From: Actinoallomurus purpureus
GTDB lineage: Bacteria; Actinomycetota; Actinomycetes; Streptosporangiales; Streptosporangiaceae
NCBI RefSeq assembly: GCF_024055795.1
Contig: NZ_JAMXMY010000004.1
Span: 186,001 to 250,000, forward strand
DNA: 64,000 nt
Direction of reading: 5' to 3'
Shown here: piece by piece, positions 17,705 to 26,517 of the stretch
How the letters are laid out: every line of letters begins with the position of its first letter
How positions within the stretch are numbered: position 1 is the stretch's first letter
Program-made: the position numbers and the translations under genes
The notes under the pieces: generated by a model
Seen by the model: only the letters and a program-made list of their open reading frames with translations
Told to the model about the DNA's origin: nothing
The model's database searches: none

Positions 17705-20167
17705 GTGGACGGTGCGTCACACGAGCTGGACGACGACGCACAGCGTGAGACCTCCGGGACACCGCCGCAGGACGATCCCGAACCCGGCGCGGCCCCCCAG
17801 GTAGAGACGGGCACCCGCGCCGAGGACCCCACGGACGCCGACTCCGACGCGCAGGTCCAGCCCGCCTCTGACCAGGAGGACTCCTCGGGGCCCGATACCG
17901 AGCCTGAGGCCGCGACAGCGGGCGAAGCGGAGGCGGAGCCGGAACGACCGTCCGAGGCGACCGGGTCTGAGGAAGAAGACGAGACGGCTGCGGAGGCCGA
18001 AGACGAGCAGGAGGAGGACGAGGAGCAGCGGCCGGAGACGTCCTCTGAATCCCCCGAAGCCGATGAGGCCGACGGCGACGGCGACGGCGACGGCGACGAG
18101 GGGGTGATCCCTGAGGACGCGGCTCCTGAGGACACCGTGACCTCAGAGGACACCGCGGCTCCTGAAGACGCCGCAGCCTCTGAAGACACCGCAGCCTCTG
18201 AGCATGCGGCGGCCGCTGAGGACACCCACGCGTCTGAGGACACGGCGGATCCTGACGGCGCGCGGCCCGAGCAGGCGGACGAGCCCGAACAACCAGAGCC
18301 CGAACCCGAGCCCGAGGACGAGCCCGGCCCTGGCGAGGAGGTCAAGGGCGGCCAGGAGGATGGGAGGACGGTCACCGCGGAGTTCCGGCTTCCCCCGAGG
18401 CCGCAGCCGTCCGCCGCGTCCGACCACGACACGGTCTCGGACCTGCCTCGCGCGGCGTTTCCCCCGGCCCGTACGGCCGACACGAAATTCACTCCGACCG
18501 CACCCCACCATCCCCCCTCGACGGAAGAGCCGCGGCCTACGCGTTCCGCTCCGGAGCCGGCCCCGTGGCCGGGTACGAGAGGCGCCGACCGTAAGCCGGA
18601 GGCGGACACGATCGCGCCACCGCACAACACGGTCGCGGACCTCCCGATCACCCGTCCCGCTCCGGACCGGGGAGCGTTCGAGCCGGCGACCGACGCTCCC
18701 CGATGGCAGGAACGCACGCCGGGTCCGTCCGCCTATGCGTACCCCACGGCTCCTCCGACGGTCGAAGAGGCGCTCCCCGATCTCCGCTCGTTCACCCGCG
18801 AGGACTTCGCGGGTACGGCGCAGATGGACGGCCTGCTGACGACCGACCCGCCCGCGGCGTACACGGCACCCCCGCCGCAGATGACGCCGCCGCCCTTCTC
18901 CGCGACGCCCCCTCCTGGGGCCGTCCAGCCCCCCGTGACCGAGGCGTCGGCTCCTGCGGAGGAGCCGCGACGCAAGCGGCGGCGCACCGGCCGGGTCATC
19001 GTCGTGGTGGCGCTCGTGCTGCTGGCGGGGCTGGTGACCGGCCAGTTCGTACGACCGACGCCCCGGCCGACGCTGCGTCTCACGCTGCCGACCGCCCAGC
19101 ACACCTTCGACGGCGCCGCCCCCGTCCTCCCGTGGCCGGTACAGGGCCAGGCGACCCTGTACGTCGAGGGGGTCGGGACGATGGGGGCGTCCGGCGGGCA
19201 GGCCCCGACCCCGACCGCCAGCGTGGCGAAGGTGATGACGGCGTACGTCTTCCTGCGGGACCATCCGCTGCAGCCGGGCGCGCAGGGGCCGACGTTCCGG
19301 ATCTCGCCGCAGGAGGCCGCCCGGCTTCCGGCGCGCAAGCAGCGGGGCGAGTCGTTCGTCGAGGTCGTCGCGGGGCAGGCGTTCACCCAGCGTAAGGCGC
19401 TGGAGGCGCTGATGATCGTGTCGGCGAACAACGTCGCGCACGAACTGGCCCGCTGGGACTCGGGCGGCGAGCAGGCGTTCGTCCAGAAGATGAACGCCGC
19501 CGCGCGGTCCCTGGGGATGACCGACACCGTCTACACCGACCCCAGCGGGTTCGACTCGCGCACCGTCAGCACCGCCGCCGACCAGGTCAAGCTGCTGACC
19601 GCGGCGATGAAGATCCCGGCCTTCGCCGAGATCGTGCGCAACCGCACCTACGTGCCCAACGACGGGCGGCCGCCGCGTTCCGGCGGTGACGTCCTGGTCG
19701 GGCGGCACGGGGTGGTCGGCGGCAAGACCGGCTACACCGACGCGGCGGGCGGCAACTTCGTCTTCGCCGCCCACAAGCGGACGGGGGGCGTCACGACGAC
19801 GATCGTCGGCGCAGTGATGGGGCAGCAGTCCGCCAGCGCGATGGGCGCGATCACGGTCGCGCAGCGGCTGGTCATCGCCGCCGAGAAGGCGCTGGCCTCG
19901 GTCACGCTGGCCCAGGCGGGGGCGCGGGTCGCGGTCGTGGACGACGGTCTGGGCGGGCGCACCCCGCTGCGCGCCGCCGCCCCCGTCACGGTGGTCGGCT
20001 GGGGCGGGCTCACCGTGCCGGTCCGCGTCACCGGGGATCCGCGGCGCCACGCCGCCGGCGGCACGCGGCTCGGCGCCGTGACGGCGGGCTCCGCGGTCAC
20101 TCCCCTGACCCTCGACCGCGAGCTGAAGGAACCGTCCATCCTCAGGCGGCTCCTGCGCCGCGCCTAG
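17705..20167 (+). CDS. D-alanyl-D-alanine carboxypeptidase with long acidic N-terminal domain
   Basis: An 820-residue penicillin-binding protein of the PBP5/DacA class (peptidase S11). Residues 1-420 are highly acidic and low complexity, with repeated SEDTAA/PEDAAA-type units and later a Pro-rich stretch. A basic RRKRRRTGR segment and one membrane helix follow (about 422-446). The extracytoplasmic catalytic domain has SxxK in TASVAKVMTA (about 505), SxN in SANNVAHEL (about 572) and KTG in GGKTGYTD (about 673). The family trims the terminal D-Ala of peptidoglycan stem peptides. The start is a GTG with GAGGAGG upstream. The huge cytoplasmic acidic domain is unusual; partner binding or scaffolding is a guess. 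Confidence 0.88.
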   Translation: MDGASHELDDDAQRETSGTPPQDDPEPGAAPQVETGTRAEDPTDADSDAQVQPASDQEDSSGPDTEPEAATAGEAEAEPERPSEATGSEEEDETAAEAEDEQEEDEEQRPETSSESPEADEADGDGDGDGDEGVIPEDAAPEDTVTSEDTAAPEDAAASEDTAASEHAAAAEDTHASEDTADPDGARPEQADEPEQPEPEPEPEDEPGPGEEVKGGQEDGRTVTAEFRLPPRPQPSAASDHDTVSDLPRAAFPPARTADTKFTPTAPHHPPSTEEPRPTRSAPEPAPWPGTRGADRKPEADTIAPPHNTVADLPITRPAPDRGAFEPATDAPRWQERTPGPSAYAYPTAPPTVEEALPDLRSFTREDFAGTAQMDGLLTTDPPAAYTAPPPQMTPPPFSATPPPGAVQPPVTEASAPAEEPRRKRRRTGRVIVVVALVLLAGLVTGQFVRPTPRPTLRLTLPTAQHTFDGAAPVLPWPVQGQATLYVEGVGTMGASGGQAPTPTASVAKVMTAYVFLRDHPLQPGAQGPTFRISPQEAARLPARKQRGESFVEVVAGQAFTQRKALEALMIVSANNVAHELARWDSGGEQAFVQKMNAAARSLGMTDTVYTDPSGFDSRTVSTAADQVKLLTAAMKIPAFAEIVRNRTYVPNDGRPPRSGGDVLVGRHGVVGGKTGYTDAAGGNFVFAAHKRTGGVTTTIVGAVMGQQSASAMGAITVAQRLVIAAEKALASVTLAQAGARVAVVDDGLGGRTPLRAAAPVTVVGWGGLTVPVRVTGDPRRHAAGGTRLGAVTAGSAVTPLTLDRELKEPSILRRLLRRA

Positions 20168-20186
20168 TCCCCGCCGGAGGCGGCTG

Positions 20187-21323
20187 TCAGCAGAAGGCCA
20201 GTGAACCGTCGGGGCGGGTCGGCACGTGGCGTTCCCAGTGCACGTAGTCGTCCTCTGCCAGGGCCGCCTCGTCGATGGTGATCCCCCAGCCGGGCCGGTC
20301 GGGGCGCAGATCGAGGTGCCCGTCGACCGGGACGTACGGATCGGGGCACCAGCTCGTCGTCTCGAGTTTGTACTCGAGGATCGAAAAGTTGCTGCATGCC
20401 GCCGCGAAATGGACGTTGTGGGCGGTGGCCAGCGGGCCCATCGGGTTGTGGGGGGCCAGCATGGTGTTGAAGGTCTCGGCAAGGGTCGCGATGCGCCGCA
20501 TCTGGGAGATGCCGCCCACGACGCAGATGTCGGGCTGGACGATGTCGGCGCCGCCGTGGGTGAGCAGCTGCAGGAACTCATGCGACGAGTACAGGCTCTC
20601 CCCGGTGGCCAGAGGGACCTGGAGCCGGTCGCGCAGCCGGCCCCACGAGGCGAAGTGCTCGGGGCGGATCGGCTCCTCGAGGAACAACGGGTCCATCGGG
20701 GCGAGAGCGTTGCCCAGTTGGACCGCCTGGTAGGGCTCGAAGATCTTGGCGTGGGCGTCGAAGGCGAAGTCGAACTCCTGCGGGCAGCTCCGCCTGACCT
20801 CCTGAGCCCACTCGGCCGCCTCGGCCACGACGAGGCCCCACCGCCGGGCGTGCAGGTCCGTACGGAACGGGCTCAGCTTGAAGGCGGTGAAGCCGTAGCG
20901 CTGCCGCAGCTCGATGGTCTGGCGACGGCAGTCGTCGGGGTCGGGCGCGGAGTAGAGCCCGCAGTAGACGCGTACGCGGTCCCGGACGGCCCCACCGAGC
21001 ACCTGATAGACGGGGACGCCGAGCGCCTTGGCGGTGATGTCCCACAGGGCGTGGTCGATGGCGGCGATCGCCGCCAGCCCGAGCGCTCCCTGCGGGAACC
21101 GCGCGGCGCGGATCAGGAGCTGGGAGAGGTATTCGACGCGCCGGGGGTCCTCGCCTCGGATCTGCCCGCCGAGGTAGTCCAGCAGGGGGACGAGCGCCAG
21201 GTCGGGACCGTGGTCGTACGCCTCGCCCCATCCGCTGATGCCCTCGTCGGTGTCGACGCGGAGCAGGACCCGGGGCCGCTCCCCGACGCGCTGGACGAAC
21301 GAGCGGAGGCCGCTGATCCTCAT
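20187..21323 (-). CDS. Enolase-superfamily sugar-acid dehydratase (mandelate racemase/MLE family)
   Basis: A 378-residue enzyme. The N-terminal capping domain runs from MRISGLRSF to about residue 120, followed by a TIM barrel with the usual acid-base and metal sites: FTAFKLSPFR (Lys, about 170), DFAFDAHAK (Asp ligand), LEEPIRPE (Glu ligand) and ATGESLYS (Glu ligand). This pattern fits acid-sugar dehydratases that remove water from galactonate, gluconate or similar aldonates. It overlaps the DapA-like gene by 4 bp in one operon with the GntR gene, so its keto-deoxy acid product is probably the substrate of that lyase. The exact substrate cannot be read from the sequence. Confidence 0.85.
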   Translation of the reverse strand: MRISGLRSFVQRVGERPRVLLRVDTDEGISGWGEAYDHGPDLALVPLLDYLGGQIRGEDPRRVEYLSQLLIRAARFPQGALGLAAIAAIDHALWDITAKALGVPVYQVLGGAVRDRVRVYCGLYSAPDPDDCRRQTIELRQRYGFTAFKLSPFRTDLHARRWGLVVAEAAEWAQEVRRSCPQEFDFAFDAHAKIFEPYQAVQLGNALAPMDPLFLEEPIRPEHFASWGRLRDRLQVPLATGESLYSSHEFLQLLTHGGADIVQPDICVVGGISQMRRIATLAETFNTMLAPHNPMGPLATAHNVHFAAACSNFSILEYKLETTSWCPDPYVPVDGHLDLRPDRPGWGITIDEAALAEDDYVHWERHVPTRPDGSLAFC

Positions 21324-22267
21324 GAGGCCACCGCGCGGCTCGTCGACGGCAGGAGTCTGAGATCGTCGGCCTGCGTCCAGTCCGCGACGATGCGGGCGAC
21401 CTCCTGGCGTTCGGCGTCGGGGAGCACCGTGCTAGGGGGCCGGACGGAGCGGTCGCACAGGCCGAGCTGGTGCATGGCCTCCTTGACGACGCTGACGTTG
21501 TTGGCGGCGCGATCGACGGCTCGCAGGTGCTCGAAGCGCGCGATCTCCTGGAGCATGCGCGCCGCCTGCGCGTAGCGTTCCTCGCGCAGCGCGTCCCTGA
21601 GCCGGAGCGAGAAGGCGGGGTTGACGTTCACGAGCCCGGACGTGAAGCCCTCGGCCCCGTGGACGGCGTAGGACAACGCGTAGGGCTCGGCCAGACCGGC
21701 GATCCAGACGAACCGGTCGGGTCCCGCCTCCAGGCGCACCTCGGCGAAGCGGTTCACGTCGGCCACCGCGTACTTCAGTGCGATCACGTTGGGGCACAGG
21801 TCGCCCAACTTCGCCAGCAGACCGGCGTCGACCCAGGCGTTTCGCACATAGAGCACCAGACCCATGTCCGGCAGCGCGTCGGCGATCGCCCGGTGGTAGT
21901 CGAGCCAGCCCTGGGCCGAGACGTGAGGGTGGACCGGCTGGTGCACCATGACCATCCGGATTCCGCAGGCCGCCGCGTGGCGGGCCTCCTCGACGGCGGT
22001 GGCGACGTCGTGGCCGATCCCGGCGAGAAGGTGCGCCTGACCGTTCACCGCTTCCGCCGCGGCCGTGAGCAGTTCGCGGCGTTCGTCGGCGCTCAGGGCG
22101 TAGAACTCGCCGGTGTTGCCGTTCGGCGTGAGCACGCCGACGCCGGCCTCGACCAGACGTCGCAGCAAGGCCTTGTACAGCTCGATGTCGGGGGCTCCGT
22201 CGGCGTACGGCGTCACCGGAATGGCGACCACGTCGCGCAGAGCCCGGGAGAGCTCACTGAGCTCCAC
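21320..22267 (-). CDS. DapA-family aldolase/dehydratase
   Basis: A 315-residue class I aldolase-fold protein (dihydrodipicolinate synthase/N-acetylneuraminate lyase family). Key features are GVLTPNGNTGEFYALSADER (carboxylate-binding GNTGE) and the Schiff-base lysine in VIALKYAVADV near residue 165. In this context it more likely acts on a 2-keto-3-deoxy sugar acid than on aspartate semialdehyde: it overlaps the enolase-superfamily dehydratase by 4 bp and follows the GntR gene. Related enzymes are 5-dehydro-4-deoxyglucarate dehydratase and KDG aldolase. Family firm, substrate inferred. Confidence 0.85.
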   Translation of the reverse strand: MELSELSRALRDVVAIPVTPYADGAPDIELYKALLRRLVEAGVGVLTPNGNTGEFYALSADERRELLTAAAEAVNGQAHLLAGIGHDVATAVEEARHAAACGIRMVMVHQPVHPHVSAQGWLDYHRAIADALPDMGLVLYVRNAWVDAGLLAKLGDLCPNVIALKYAVADVNRFAEVRLEAGPDRFVWIAGLAEPYALSYAVHGAEGFTSGLVNVNPAFSLRLRDALREERYAQAARMLQEIARFEHLRAVDRAANNVSVVKEAMHQLGLCDRSVRPPSTVLPDAERQEVARIVADWTQADDLRLLPSTSRAVAS

Positions 22268-22928
22268 GGCTCACCTCCTTGATCTGGCGGAGCGCTCGCT
22301 CCTTGAACGCGCTGATGTGCTGGAGCACGAGTCGAGCCGCCTCGTCCGCGCGGCCGCTCAGGGCCGCCTCGAGAATCTGCCGGTGCTCGTCCGCCTCGTC
22401 CTCCCAGGAGGGACGCCGCGACCAGGCGTTGACCGAGATGAGGGCCGTCTGTTCGCGCAGTTGGTCCAGCACCCCGACCAGCACGTCGTTGTCGCAGTCC
22501 GCGTAGAGGGCGCGGTGGAAGTCGCGATTCGCGAGGCTGCGCGCCACTTCGTCCGCGGCCGTGTCCGCGGCCTCCAGGGCCTGCCTGGCTCGCTGACCAC
22601 CATCCCGCAGTCCCGCCTCGACGCTCCGCTGCACCGCGACCGGCTCGATCAGGCACCGGGCGTCGAACACGCTGCGTGTGAGGCGCTCATCGACCGGGCG
22701 CACCGTCGCGCCGCTGTAGTCGCTCATGGTGACCAGGCCGGCGCCGCTCAGGACCTTGAGCGCCTCGCGCACCGGAGTCTTGGAGACACCGAAGCGGCTG
22801 GCGAGCTCCGCCTCCACCAGCGGCCGGCCGGCCGGCAGTTCGCCGCTCAGGATGCCGCGACGCAGCGCTTCGAGAACCAGGCCCGTTCTCGAAGACGGTT
22901 TGATCGCGCCCAATGCCGTCTCGCTCAC
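22254..22928 (-). CDS. GntR family (FadR subfamily) regulator
   Basis: A 224-residue regulator with an N-terminal winged helix (LEALRRGILSGELPAGRPLVEAELASRFGVSKTPVREALKVL) and an all-helical FCD effector domain containing DFHRALYADCDND and EHRQILEAAL, where conserved His/Asp usually bind a metal and a carboxylic acid ligand. The start is a GTG preceded by GCGGAGGAGTGTGG. It is the first gene of the leftward catabolic operon, overlaps the DapA-like gene by 14 bp, and diverges from the ABC importer, so it most likely controls both directions in response to a sugar acid or its intermediate. Confidence 0.88.
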   Translation of the reverse strand: MSETALGAIKPSSRTGLVLEALRRGILSGELPAGRPLVEAELASRFGVSKTPVREALKVLSGAGLVTMSDYSGATVRPVDERLTRSVFDARCLIEPVAVQRSVEAGLRDGGQRARQALEAADTAADEVARSLANRDFHRALYADCDNDVLVGVLDQLREQTALISVNAWSRRPSWEDEADEHRQILEAALSGRADEAARLVLQHISAFKERALRQIKEVSRGAQ

Positions 22929-23053
22929 CCACACTCCTCCGCTTCTCACTGACACCCGAACGGCGTCTCCGTGGGAGCCCTCGGGTCGTGATCAGAGTGC
23001 CACGGCCCCGACGCGTGATCCCGGCGTCCGAAGATGACCCTATCCAACTATCT

Positions 23054-23095
23054 CATATTTCGTATATGTTGTGCCGCTATATCGTATGTCATACG
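23054..23095. promoter_or_regulatory. Candidate GntR operators
   Basis: Two AT-rich dyads lie in the GntR/importer divergent region: CATAT-N5-ATATG (23054-23068) and the perfect CGTATG-T-CATACG (23083-23095). Their size and position fit FadR-subfamily operators controlling the importer and the catabolic operon. Confidence 0.5.
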
Positions 23096-23161
23096 GTCTG
23101 CAGCACCATCGTCACCAGGAGCGCGGTCCGCGGTCCGCGGTCAACGAGAGGAAGAGCAGCG

Positions 23162-24517
23162 ATGAAGCGTCAGCAGAACCCGGGTGGGGCCGTCAGCGCC
23201 CCCGCCCTGCCCCGGCGCAGGTTCCTCCAAGCGGCTGCGGGCGTCGGTGTCGCCGCGGGTCTGTCATCGACACTGGCCGCGTGCGGCGGCTCGGGGAGCT
23301 CGGGCGGCAACGTCACGCTGCACCTGTGGGACACCGACACCCGCCCGGAGCGCACCGCCAACCTCAAGAAGTTGATCTCGATGTTCGAGGCCAAGAACCC
23401 CGGCATCCGCATCAGCTACCTCGGTCTGCCGACCGACCAGTACATGCAGAAGATCAACACCGCGATCGCCACGCGCTCGACCCCCGACCTGCTCACGCCG
23501 AAGGCGTCCGACATCGCCGCGCTGGTGGCCCAGAAGGCCCTCGCGCCCCTGGACGAGCGCCTGAAGGCGGCCGGCCTCGAGCCGCAGATCTCCGCGCAGA
23601 TGCTCAAGTCCTCCCGGGCCGCGGCTCCCGACGGCAAGCTCTACCTGACGCCGGCCACCAGCCTCGCGGACGTGATCTACTACCGCGCCGACTGGTTCAA
23701 GCAGGCCGGCCTGAAGCCGCCGGCCACGTGGCAGGACTTCGACGCGGCCGCCCGGCGCCTCACCGACGCGTCCAAGGGCCGCTTCGGCTACACGCTGCGC
23801 GGCGGCAACGGCTTCTTCCCCCAGATGGTCGAGATGGTCTATCCCCGCGCCGGCGTGACCACCTTCTTCCGCCAGGACGGAACCTGCACGCTCGACGACC
23901 CGGCGGTCATCAGCGCCTGCGAGGCCTATGTGGCCCTGTTCGGGAAGCAGACCGCGCGCAGCGACCTGACCGCCGACTTCAAGACCTTGGTGGCGCAGTT
24001 CGGCAAGGGCGGCGCGGCCATGCTCAGCCACAGCATCGGGTCCTTTCCCAACCACGTCACCGCCCTGGGGGCCGACAAGGTCGGTGTCGTCGCGCCCTTC
24101 CCCGGCCCGGGCCCCCGGGTGCTGAGTGGCTGGATGACGACCGGATTCGCCATGTTCCGGGCGAGCAAGCACCAGGATGCGGCGTGGAAGTTCCTCGCTT
24201 ACACCATGGAACAGGAGGGCAACAGCTTCTGGGCCCAGAAGTCCGGATATCTCCCGGGCAACAAGGCGGTCGCCCAGGAGAAGTGGGTGACCGAGAACGC
24301 GGCCCTGAAGGCCGCCCTGGACGCCGCCGCCACGCCGGGCGCCGTGACGCTGGAACAGCCGTACTACCTGCCGGAGTTCACCTCCATCACCACCACCGAC
24401 CTGCTCCCGCAGTGGCAGAAGGTCCTGCAGGGCAACCTGTCGTCCCGCGACTTCCTCACCGCCGCCGCGGCCTCGCTGACGAAGGTCAAGAGCAAGTACG
24501 ACAAGGAGCACAGGTGA
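23162..24517 (+). CDS. ABC transporter solute-binding lipoprotein (sugar family)
   Basis: A 451-residue extracellular binding protein. The N-terminus has a twin-arginine-like RRRFLQAAAGVGVAAGLSST followed by a lipobox, TLAACGG, so it is probably exported folded and lipid-anchored at the Cys. The mature part carries the family 1 sugar-binding pattern (VTLHLWDTDTRPERTANLKK and later GWMTTGFAMFRASKHQDAAWKFL). The ATG start follows GAGGAAGAGCAGCG. Two permease genes follow with overlapping codons; no ATPase gene is in this operon, so a shared ATPase encoded elsewhere is expected. The ligand is probably an oligosaccharide or sugar acid, given the divergent catabolic genes. Confidence 0.88.
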   Translation: MKRQQNPGGAVSAPALPRRRFLQAAAGVGVAAGLSSTLAACGGSGSSGGNVTLHLWDTDTRPERTANLKKLISMFEAKNPGIRISYLGLPTDQYMQKINTAIATRSTPDLLTPKASDIAALVAQKALAPLDERLKAAGLEPQISAQMLKSSRAAAPDGKLYLTPATSLADVIYYRADWFKQAGLKPPATWQDFDAAARRLTDASKGRFGYTLRGGNGFFPQMVEMVYPRAGVTTFFRQDGTCTLDDPAVISACEAYVALFGKQTARSDLTADFKTLVAQFGKGGAAMLSHSIGSFPNHVTALGADKVGVVAPFPGPGPRVLSGWMTTGFAMFRASKHQDAAWKFLAYTMEQEGNSFWAQKSGYLPGNKAVAQEKWVTENAALKAALDAAATPGAVTLEQPYYLPEFTSITTTDLLPQWQKVLQGNLSSRDFLTAAAASLTKVKSKYDKEHR

Positions 24518-25449
24518 GCGCCACGACCGCCGAGCCGATTCGCCGGAGGGGCTTCCCGCTCCCCCGGCGGCTCCGCTCCCGCGCCGCCCATCCCTATCTG
24601 CTGATCGCACCGGCGGTCGTGCTGGTCGTGGTCTTCCTGCTCTATCCCGTCCTCAGCGTCTTCTGGGAGAGCTTGCGCCACCACAACCTCACCCGCCCCC
24701 TCGACGACGGCTTCGCCGGCCTGGACAACTACCGGAAGATGCTGTCCGACGGGCTGTTCTGGCGGAGCCTGCGCTTCACGGGGCAGTGGGTGGTCGTCGA
24801 GGTCGGGCTGCAGTTCGTCCTCGGCCTGGCGCTGGCGCTGGTGTTGAACCGCACCTTCGTCGGCCGCGGAATGGCCCGGGCCCTCGCCTTCAGCCCGTGG
24901 GCGGTGTCCGGCATCCTGACCACGACGATCTGGATCCTGCTCTACAACCCCACCGCCGGGATCGGCCACTACCTGGCGTCCGTGGGGGTCGGTGAGTACG
25001 GGACGTCACTGCTCTCGGATCCGGGCACCACCTTCTGGGCGGTGATCCTTGCCGAACTGTGGAAGGGCATCCCCTTCTTCGCCATCCTCATCCTCGCCGA
25101 CCTCCAGTCGGTGCCGACCGAGCTGTACGAGGCGGCGAACGTCGACGGAGCCGGGGCGCTCCGCAAATTCTCGGCGGTGACCTGGCCGCACATCCGCAGG
25201 GCCGTCATCGTCGCCACGCTCCTGCGGGCGGTCTGGGAGTTCAACAACGTCGACCTCCTGTACACGATGACCGCCGGCGGCCCGGCCGACTCGACGACCA
25301 CGCTGCCTCTCTACGTTGCCCGAACGGCCATCCACGACCAGAACTTCGGGTACGGGTCCGCGCTCACCGTCGCGGCGTTCGTGGTGCTGACCTTCGCGTC
25401 CCTGGTCTACCTGCGCATCAGCTCGATGAGCTTCGAGGAGGACAAGTGA
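24514..25449 (+). CDS. ABC sugar permease, MalF type
   Basis: A 311-residue integral membrane protein with about six helices, the first at PYLLIAPAVVLVVVFLLYPVLSVFWE. The cytoplasmic EAA loop that docks the ATPase is visible as LYEAANVDGAGALRKFSAVTWPHIR. The GTG start overlaps the stop of the binding-protein gene (GTGA), and its own stop overlaps the next permease, so the three genes are translationally coupled. It forms the inner-membrane pore with the next gene product. Confidence 0.88.
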   Translation: MSATTAEPIRRRGFPLPRRLRSRAAHPYLLIAPAVVLVVVFLLYPVLSVFWESLRHHNLTRPLDDGFAGLDNYRKMLSDGLFWRSLRFTGQWVVVEVGLQFVLGLALALVLNRTFVGRGMARALAFSPWAVSGILTTTIWILLYNPTAGIGHYLASVGVGEYGTSLLSDPGTTFWAVILAELWKGIPFFAILILADLQSVPTELYEAANVDGAGALRKFSAVTWPHIRRAVIVATLLRAVWEFNNVDLLYTMTAGGPADSTTTLPLYVARTAIHDQNFGYGSALTVAAFVVLTFASLVYLRISSMSFEEDK

Positions 25450-26345
25450 GCCTCGCCACCCGCGACGACGCCGGGCGGACCTCTGTGACATCCCCACCGC
25501 GCCGGCCGACGACCGGCGCCTCCGCGGCGCGGAAGCGGCGGCGGTCCCGTGGTCTCACACTCTGGCTGCCGCTGGCCCTCTTCCTCCTGTTCACGCTCGT
25601 CCCCATGTACTGGATGGTTCTGTTCGCCTTCCGGCCGGCGGGTTCCACGTCTCTCGTACCGTGGCCCATCACCCTGGAGCACTTCCGCACGGTCTGGGAG
25701 GGCTCGGGCTTCGGCATCTACTTCCGCAACAGCATCGCCGTCGCGGTCGCCAGCCTCGTCGTGTCGACGGTGATCGGCCTCCTCGGCGGGTACGCGCTCG
25801 CACGCCTCCGTTTCCGGGGCAAGAACGCCTTCATGATCATCATGCTGTGCACCCAGTTCGTCCCGGGCGCCATGATGCTGATCCCGCTCTTCCAGGTCTT
25901 CAACACGCTGCACCTGACGAACAGCCTGTGGAGCCTCGTCATCGCCGACACCGTCTTCCACCTGCCGCTCTCCCTGGTCCTCATGGCCGGCTTCATCCGT
26001 AATGTGCCGGTCCAGCTGGAAGAGGCGGCGCAGGCCGACGGGTGCGGACGGATCCGGGCGTTCTGCGCGGTCGTGCTGCCGCTGCTGAAGCCCGGGATCG
26101 TCGCCGTCGGGTCGTTCGCGTTCATCAGCGCGTGGAACAACTTCCTGTTCGCCATCATGTTCATGAGCTCGCAGGACAAGTTCACCGTGCCCGTGGGCCT
26201 GAGCTACCTCCTGGGCGACTTCGGAACGGACTTCGGCGCCCTCGCCGCCGGAGGTCTGATCGCGGTCGTTCCCGTCATCGTGCTCTTCGCCTACGTGCAG
26301 CGCTTCCTCATTCAGGGGCTGAGCGCCGGCGCCATCAAGGGCTGA
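25446..26345 (+). CDS. ABC sugar permease, MalG type
   Basis: A 299-residue permease with about six membrane helices, the first at TLWLPLALFLLFTLVPMYWMV. The EAA loop reads LEEAAQADGCGRIRAFCAVVLPLLKPG. The N-terminal 35 residues are basic and Ser/Arg-rich. The GTG start overlaps the previous stop. No ATP-binding subunit follows; the next gene is unrelated and about 170 bp away, so this is the operon end. Confidence 0.88.
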   Translation: MSLATRDDAGRTSVTSPPRRPTTGASAARKRRRSRGLTLWLPLALFLLFTLVPMYWMVLFAFRPAGSTSLVPWPITLEHFRTVWEGSGFGIYFRNSIAVAVASLVVSTVIGLLGGYALARLRFRGKNAFMIIMLCTQFVPGAMMLIPLFQVFNTLHLTNSLWSLVIADTVFHLPLSLVLMAGFIRNVPVQLEEAAQADGCGRIRAFCAVVLPLLKPGIVAVGSFAFISAWNNFLFAIMFMSSQDKFTVPVGLSYLLGDFGTDFGALAAGGLIAVVPVIVLFAYVQRFLIQGLSAGAIKG

Positions 26346-26517
26346 GGACCCGCGCGGGATTGCCGGGGATCGGATCGTGGTCGTACGGTGCTTGGGCGAC
26401 TGTGTGTCCACGGCTCATCCACTGACGGGCGCGAACGGCCGTCGGACGAGGGCCGTTCGGCGACGGAGTGCTCAGGTCGATGGCCGATCACGGTGCCGGC
26501 GAGCAAAGGACTTCGTG

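Noticed and set aside
18100-18260. DNA tandem repeat
   Set aside because: The repetition is imperfect and follows acidic/Ala-rich codons of the carboxypeptidase N-terminus; it is protein-level low complexity.
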